A DNA stretch of 64,000 nt from Bifidobacterium moukalabense DSM 27321 (GTDB lineage: Bacteria; Actinomycetota; Actinomycetes; Actinomycetales; Bifidobacteriaceae), in assembly GCF_000522505.1 (NCBI RefSeq), contig NZ_AZMV01000007.1, positions 558,001 through 622,000 on the forward strand. The letters are read 5' to 3'. A model generated the notes under the pieces. That model worked only from the letters and a program-made list of their open reading frames with translations, was not told where the DNA came from and made no database searches. The number at the start of each line of letters is the position of its first letter. Within the stretch, counting starts at the first letter, position 1. Shown piece by piece: positions 59,542 through 64,000 of this stretch. The translations under genes were made by a program, and so were the position numbers.

Positions 59542-59817
59542 TCAGCGCTTGATGGCCTTGAGAATCACGTTTTTCAGCATGCAGGCCACGAATACGACGA
59601 GGCAGACGATGAACGCCGTAAGGCACGGGCCCATGATCGTCTCGTTCGTTCCGGAGGTGAGCACGTATCCGATCGACCAGCTCAGGATCTGCACGTTCGT
59701 TACGGCGAGTATGTAGATCACGCCGGCGAGAATGCCGATGGAGCTGCTGGCCACGATCAACAGCAGCCAGATGAGGTTGAGGATCGGGGAATTCTTGAGA
59801 TTGCGCTGCGCGTTCAT
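59542..59817 (-). CDS. Small two-helix membrane protein
   Basis: The 91-residue protein has two hydrophobic helices (about residues 13-40 and 62-85) and a short basic tail. It follows the GH3 gene by 27 bp with GGAAAGGAAC upstream, so it is co-transcribed. The function is unknown; it could assist or anchor the GH3 enzyme. Confidence 0.65.
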   Translation of the reverse strand: MNAQRNLKNSPILNLIWLLLIVASSSIGILAGVIYILAVTNVQILSWSIGYVLTSGTNETIMGPCLTAFIVCLVVFVACMLKNVILKAIKR

Positions 59818-59844
59818 TGCTGTTCCTTTCCGGGATTCATCCGT

Positions 59845-62691
59845 TTACTTGCCGGAGGCGGTGACGACGGGCCGCTCGGGTACGCACCAGGCGCGTACCG
59901 GCAGGCAGATGAACAGGGCGAGCGTCACCACGGCGAGCGCCACGTCGCCGACGACCCACATCCATTCCCAGTTCACGTCATACTTGCCGGAGACCTCGGA
60001 GGCCTTGGAGTTGGCGTATACGTAGAGGATGTTCTTGGCGGCGCGCTGCATGTTGCGGATGCCGGCGTCGCTCTTGAGGATGGTGTCGGTGTAGCCGCAG
60101 TCGCCGCTGGCTCGGGTGAGCATCATGTCGTTGCCGGCCATGATGGCGTAGTCCGGAAGCATGTAGTAGCTGCCGCCGGGGCCGACGCCGTCGGTGATGA
60201 TCTTGCCCTTGAAGCCCCATTCGTCGCGTGGCAGTTCGGTGCACAGCGCCTTGGTGGCGGAGCTCCAGGAGGTGCCGATGCGGGAGAGCTCGGTCATCAG
60301 GCCCGTGCAGTCGGCGTTCTTGATGGCCAGCTCGAACGGGCGGGCGTAGACTTCGCGCAGGGCCTGCTCGTTGCACCAATTGGCGGCGCCGTCTCGGTTG
60401 GTGTCCTGCGTGTTGAGCATGTAGTGCTTGGCGTACACGTATGCGCCTTCGCCCTGCATGCCGCTCACTTCGGCCGCGCCCATCAGACCGGAGAGGGTCG
60501 GATCTTCGGAGAAGTATTCGAAGTTGCGGCCGCCGAACGGGGAGCGGTGCGTGTTCATGGCCGGCGCGTACATGCCGACGATGCCCCAGGAGAGCGCCTC
60601 ATCGGCGTAGGTGGAGCCCATCCGCTTGACCAGATCCACGTTCCAGGTCATGCCCATGAGCACTTCGGAGGCGTAGGCGTTCATCTTCGTGCCGGAGAAG
60701 TTGAAGCCGTTGAGTCCTTGCGGGCCGTCGATGTCGGTGGTTGCCTTCTTGCCGACCGATTCGATGGCGGAGGTCTGCCAGCCGGCGTTGCCGGTCAGTT
60801 CGACGAGCTCGTCGACACTCATTTGCTGCACGAGCCTGTCCCACTTCTCGTCGTCGTAGTCCACGCCGGTCATGTCGTCGACCGTGAGACCGTTGTCGGC
60901 GCCGGTGGTCGGCGTCTCGGCGTCGGAGGCGTCGCTGTTGTCGGAGGTCAGCACGGTGGAGCCTGGGCCGTTGGCCTCGAGACGTTCCTTGACCTTGGCG
61001 GGGATCGACGTCGGGTTCAGGCGGCGTTCGACCTTCGGGAAGGTGCCTGCCAGGTCTGCGCGCGACAGGTAGGTCACGTTCGTCTCGAGCGAACCGGCGT
61101 CCTGGAACTCCTGCTGGGAGGTGGCCGCCACCTTGTCGGTGGAGCGCTTGCCGTCATGGGCGTCGTCATAGGTGATGGTGTTCTCCACCGTGTAGGTGAA
61201 GGTGGAGTCGTCGTTCTTCACGGTGTGGCTGTCGGTGCGCAGGGTGAAGGTGTAGTCGCCCTTGTCCATCACGTAGGCGCCGGCACCCTTGTAGTCGAAG
61301 GAGGCCATGTCGTCGAAGGTCATGGTCAGCTTCACCTCGTCGGATTCTCCGGGATTGAGTTCCTTGGTCTTGGCGAACGCGCCGAGGTCCACGGCGGATT
61401 TTTCGATGCCGCCCTTGGTGTACGGGGCGCTGTAGTACAGCTGCACCGCGTCCTTGCCCGCGACGTCGCCGGTGTTGGTCACCTTCACGGTAGCGGTCAC
61501 CTCGCCGCCCTGGCCGTCGACCTGGTAATCCTCAAGCTGCCAGTCGAAGGTGGTGTAGCTCAGGCCGTAGCCGAACGGGTACTGCACGATGGAATCATAA
61601 TCGCCGTAATCGTAGACGGTGCCGTCCGAGGCGGTGATCACGGCCTTGTCCGCGGCGGCGGTCTCATACCAACGGTAGCCGGTGTAGATGTTCTCTTCGA
61701 AGTAGAAGTACTTGTCGCTCATCTGCTGCTGGTAATCGGTGTAATAGCAATCGCCCATGTTGTAGTAGGACGGCGCGCTCTTCACGTCGTAGGCGTAGGT
61801 GTCCACGAGATGACCGCTCGGATTGACCTTGCCGAGCAGCACATCGGCCACGCCGCGCATGCCGGTGGCGCCGGGGCCTGCGATCTGCAGCGCGGCATCC
61901 ACGCCGGCGTCTTCAAGGAAGCCGAGTTCCATGGCGTGCGACGAGTTCACGAGCACGATCACGTGCTCGAAATTCTTTTCCACGGCCTTGAGCAGGTCGG
62001 TTTCCGCGCTTTGCAATTCCAGATAGCTCTTGCCGGAGTCGCCGCCGACCAGGCCTTCGCCGGATTCGCTGTCCTTGACGCCCATGTCCATTGGCAGATC
62101 GCCGCCTTCGCCGCCCGCACGGGAGAACACGACCACGGCGGTGTCGCTGTATTGTTTGGCGTCGTCCATCATGTCGAGCACGCCGGTGCATTTTGCGTCA
62201 TAGATGTTGTAGTCACCGCCGTTGGGGGAGAACACGTTCCAGGAGCCTGCGCTCTGCGACTGCTTGGTGTAGTAGTTCCACAGATCCTCGTTGACGCTGA
62301 GACCCTCGGCCTCGAACGACTGCTTCAACGTGTCGTTGTAGGAGGCGCCCGACGTGGAGCCGGAGCCGGATCCGCCGTATACCAGGTTCACGCTGCCGTA
62401 GCCGAACACGTTGATCTTCTTGGTGCCGAGCGGCAGTGCGTCGTTGGTGTTCTTGAGCAGGGTGGCGCCTTCTCCGGCGATTTCCTGCGTCAGCTCGCGT
62501 GCCTTCTGATAGGTGGCGTCGTCGCCGCCTGCGCTGATCTGCCTGTTGAGATCCAGCGTGGACGAAATGGTGTTGGAATATCGGCTGAGCGCCACGTTGG
62601 CGATGATCATCACCATCGTGAGCAGCACCGTCAGCACCAGACCGAAGACGCCGAATCGCTTCGATATGGGATGGAAGAACTTCCTCTTCAT
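59845..62691 (-). CDS. Domain-permuted, membrane-anchored glycoside hydrolase family 3
   Basis: The 948-residue enzyme has GH3 domains in reversed order. After an N-terminal helix (VFGLVLTVLLTMVMIIANVA) comes the GH3 C-terminal domain (EIAGEGATLLKN to GYGLSYTTF, about residues 70-395), a fibronectin-III-like domain (about 400-490), a linker, then the (beta/alpha)8 barrel (about 600-905) with KHYMLNTQDTNRDG and the nucleophile Asp near residue 834 in KGKIITDGVG. A second helix lies near 910-931. It is probably a beta-glucosidase-type enzyme held at the membrane. Start codons at 62691-62697 (GTG, ATG, ATG) are all possible; 62691 has the best spacing to GGGAG. Confidence 0.88.
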   Translation of the reverse strand: MKRKFFHPISKRFGVFGLVLTVLLTMVMIIANVALSRYSNTISSTLDLNRQISAGGDDATYQKARELTQEIAGEGATLLKNTNDALPLGTKKINVFGYGSVNLVYGGSGSGSTSGASYNDTLKQSFEAEGLSVNEDLWNYYTKQSQSAGSWNVFSPNGGDYNIYDAKCTGVLDMMDDAKQYSDTAVVVFSRAGGEGGDLPMDMGVKDSESGEGLVGGDSGKSYLELQSAETDLLKAVEKNFEHVIVLVNSSHAMELGFLEDAGVDAALQIAGPGATGMRGVADVLLGKVNPSGHLVDTYAYDVKSAPSYYNMGDCYYTDYQQQMSDKYFYFEENIYTGYRWYETAAADKAVITASDGTVYDYGDYDSIVQYPFGYGLSYTTFDWQLEDYQVDGQGGEVTATVKVTNTGDVAGKDAVQLYYSAPYTKGGIEKSAVDLGAFAKTKELNPGESDEVKLTMTFDDMASFDYKGAGAYVMDKGDYTFTLRTDSHTVKNDDSTFTYTVENTITYDDAHDGKRSTDKVAATSQQEFQDAGSLETNVTYLSRADLAGTFPKVERRLNPTSIPAKVKERLEANGPGSTVLTSDNSDASDAETPTTGADNGLTVDDMTGVDYDDEKWDRLVQQMSVDELVELTGNAGWQTSAIESVGKKATTDIDGPQGLNGFNFSGTKMNAYASEVLMGMTWNVDLVKRMGSTYADEALSWGIVGMYAPAMNTHRSPFGGRNFEYFSEDPTLSGLMGAAEVSGMQGEGAYVYAKHYMLNTQDTNRDGAANWCNEQALREVYARPFELAIKNADCTGLMTELSRIGTSWSSATKALCTELPRDEWGFKGKIITDGVGPGGSYYMLPDYAIMAGNDMMLTRASGDCGYTDTILKSDAGIRNMQRAAKNILYVYANSKASEVSGKYDVNWEWMWVVGDVALAVVTLALFICLPVRAWCVPERPVVTASGK

Positions 62692-62874
62692 CATCACTCC
62701 CTCAATATGTCCGTTTGATTGGATTCAGTGGTCAGGCCGTTGCGCTGCATTGCGCATGGCGGTTGGCCGCTGATGATTCCATTTCACCTGAGAAAGCGTG
62801 ATGTCGTGGGCCGACCGGCACCTTCGGTACGTTCCGCGGCACGTTTGGCAAACATGGGCGTGCGGGAAAAGAAA

Positions 62875-62896
62875 AGGCGGAACCGAAGTTCCGCCT
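62875..62896 (-). terminator. Terminator of tRNA-Pro(CGG)
   Basis: AGGCGGAA pairs with TTCCGCCT around a short loop; on the minus strand it is followed by TTTTCTTTT. Confidence 0.8.
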
Positions 62897-62902
62897 GTGT
62901 TG

Positions 62903-62979
<77 letters not shown>

Positions 62980-63074
62980 TTTTGCAACAGTTGGATATGT
63001 TACACGAATGAGCCATGTGCGCAAACCCGGCGTGTCGTATGTTGTGTATTGCCATCTCGTTACACTGGGGGCTT

Positions 63075-64000
63075 ATGACTGAGACCAACGAATCCCAAGA
63101 ACATCAGAATGAAGAGGCCCCCGTTCCCGTTATGACCACGGTGGAACGTGCCGAAATGCTGTTGCGGCAGGATGCCGCGATTCGCGCCAGGATCAACGAC
63201 GGCGCGACTCTGGACGAGGCTGTGGACCCGAGCAACAAGGAATTCGGCTCGCTGGCGCATCCGGAGCAGGTGCAGATGCGTGTGGCCAAGCGCGCCATGA
63301 TGCTCAGGGAGGGCATCGAGCCGTACCCGGTCACCCTTGACGTGACCGACACCATCGAAGCGGTGCGTGCCAAGTACGACGGCAAGCTCGAAGCCGGAGA
63401 CGAGACCGAAGACGTGGTCGGCATCGCCGGCCGCGTGCTGTTCCTGCGCAATGCGGGCGGCCTGTGCTTCGTGCAGCTGTCCGCCGGCGACGGCACCAAA
63501 ATCCAGGGCATGATCTCCAAGAAGGAGATCGGCGCCGACTCCCTCAAGCAGTTCAAGCAGTTGGTCGATCTGGGCGACCACCTGTTCATCAAAGGCCGTG
63601 TGATCGCCTCCAAGACCGGCGAACTGTCCGTGTTCGCCACCGAATGGGCCATCGCCGCCAAGGCACTGCAGCCGCTGCCGGCCCTGCACAAGGATCTGAA
63701 TGAGGACACCCGCACCCGCAAGCCGTACATCGGCATGATCGCGGACGAGAAGATCCGTAACATGGTGCGCAACCGCTCCAAGGCCGTCGCCTCCCTGCGC
63801 AAGACCTTCGCGGACCACGACTTCATCGAGGTCGAGACCCCGATGCTGCAGACCGTGCATGGTGGCGCCGCGGCCCGCCCGTTCACCACGCACATGAACG
63901 CCTTCGACCTGGATCTCTACCTGCGCATCGCGCCGGAGCTGTTCCTCAAGCGCTGCCTGGTCGGTGGCATCGACCGTGTGTTCGAAATCAACCGCGACTT
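63075..64000 (+). CDS. lysS: Lysine-tRNA ligase, class II (3' truncated by window)
   Basis: LysRS charges tRNA-Lys. The visible 308 residues include an acidic N-terminal extension, the OB-fold tRNA-binding domain ([24 protein letters not shown]-like [15 protein letters not shown]), and the start of the class II core with [18 protein letters not shown] (motif region) and [20 protein letters not shown]. The ATG at 63075 gives a standard start. The gene runs past the end of the window. Confidence 0.93.
   Translation, partial: MTETNESQEHQNEEAPVPVMTTVERAEMLLRQDAAIRARINDGATLDEAVDPSNKEFGSLAHPEQVQMRVAKRAMMLREGIEPYPVTLDVTDTIEAVRAKYDGKLEAGDETEDVVGIAGRVLFLRNAGGLCFVQLSAGDGTKIQGMISKKEIGADSLKQFKQLVDLGDHLFIKGRVIASKTGELSVFATEWAIAAKALQPLPALHKDLNEDTRTRKPYIGMIADEKIRNMVRNRSKAVASLRKTFADHDFIEVETPMLQTVHGGAAARPFTTHMNAFDLDLYLRIAPELFLKRCLVGGIDRVFEINRD

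Noticed and set aside
60424-62718. Long open frame on the plus strand (764 codons) opposite the GH3 gene
   Set aside because: It follows the third-codon-position GC bias of the real gene on the other strand and has no family pattern or ribosome binding site.

Overview
The window looks like a chromosomal segment of a Bifidobacterium species; I cannot fix the species. The signs are a GC-rich genome, the gene order rplQ-truA then nusA-infB-rbfA-truB-ribF, the 29-residue actinobacterial bS22 protein, an infB with a long Gly/Arg-rich insert, and a repertoire of PTS, GH3 and iron-type ABC genes typical of gut actinobacteria. No phage, insertion sequence, CRISPR array or replication origin was seen.

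Layout. 0-13 kb is translation and RNA housekeeping: the end of rplQ, truA, an ATP-grasp/alpha-E protein with a transglutaminase-like partner, tRNA-Ser(CGA), a lipoprotein, and the nusA-infB-rbfA-truB-ribF run. 12.8-20.4 kb on the minus strand holds a polar amino-acid ABC importer, a DUF985 cupin, and radA followed by a divergent S-adenosylhomocysteinase homologue and a purine-nucleoside-type deaminase. 20.4-34.5 kb holds bS22, a small XRE/membrane-protein module with paired operators, rpiA, an extended RNase HI, a GHKL/LytTR two-component system, pgm, a PTS EIIBCA gene with a RAT/terminator attenuator and its BglG-type antiterminator, a diacylglycerol-kinase-like gene, serS and tRNA-Ser(UGA).

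34.7-45.6 kb is the accessory core. First comes a four-gene set: ADP-ribosylglycohydrolase, PfkB sugar kinase, NCS1 permease and isochorismatase-like hydrolase, which may salvage a nucleoside or NAD-related compound. After a YdcF gene comes a set of APH-type kinase, ethanolamine-permease-like APC transporter, AGXT2L-like class III PLP enzyme and GntR/UTRA regulator. I read this second set as a candidate cofactor-B12-independent ethanolamine (or hydroxylysine) route: uptake, O-phosphorylation, then phospho-lyase cleavage to an aldehyde, ammonia and phosphate.

45.6-64 kb holds a PspC/LuxR-type envelope-stress locus, a membrane alpha/beta hydrolase, a pair of ABC half-transporters behind a Fur-like box, an MFS transporter, a second LytTR/GHKL system that looks leaderless, a domain-permuted membrane-anchored GH3 enzyme with a small membrane partner, tRNA-Pro(CGG) and the start of lysS.

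Four genes (ADP-ribosylglycohydrolase, PfkB, the APH kinase and the PspC-histidine kinase) each carry one frameshift that is restored by removing one base from a G or C run, and the rplQ tail looks one G short. The shared pattern makes sequencing error likely, but true inactivation or slippage is not excluded.
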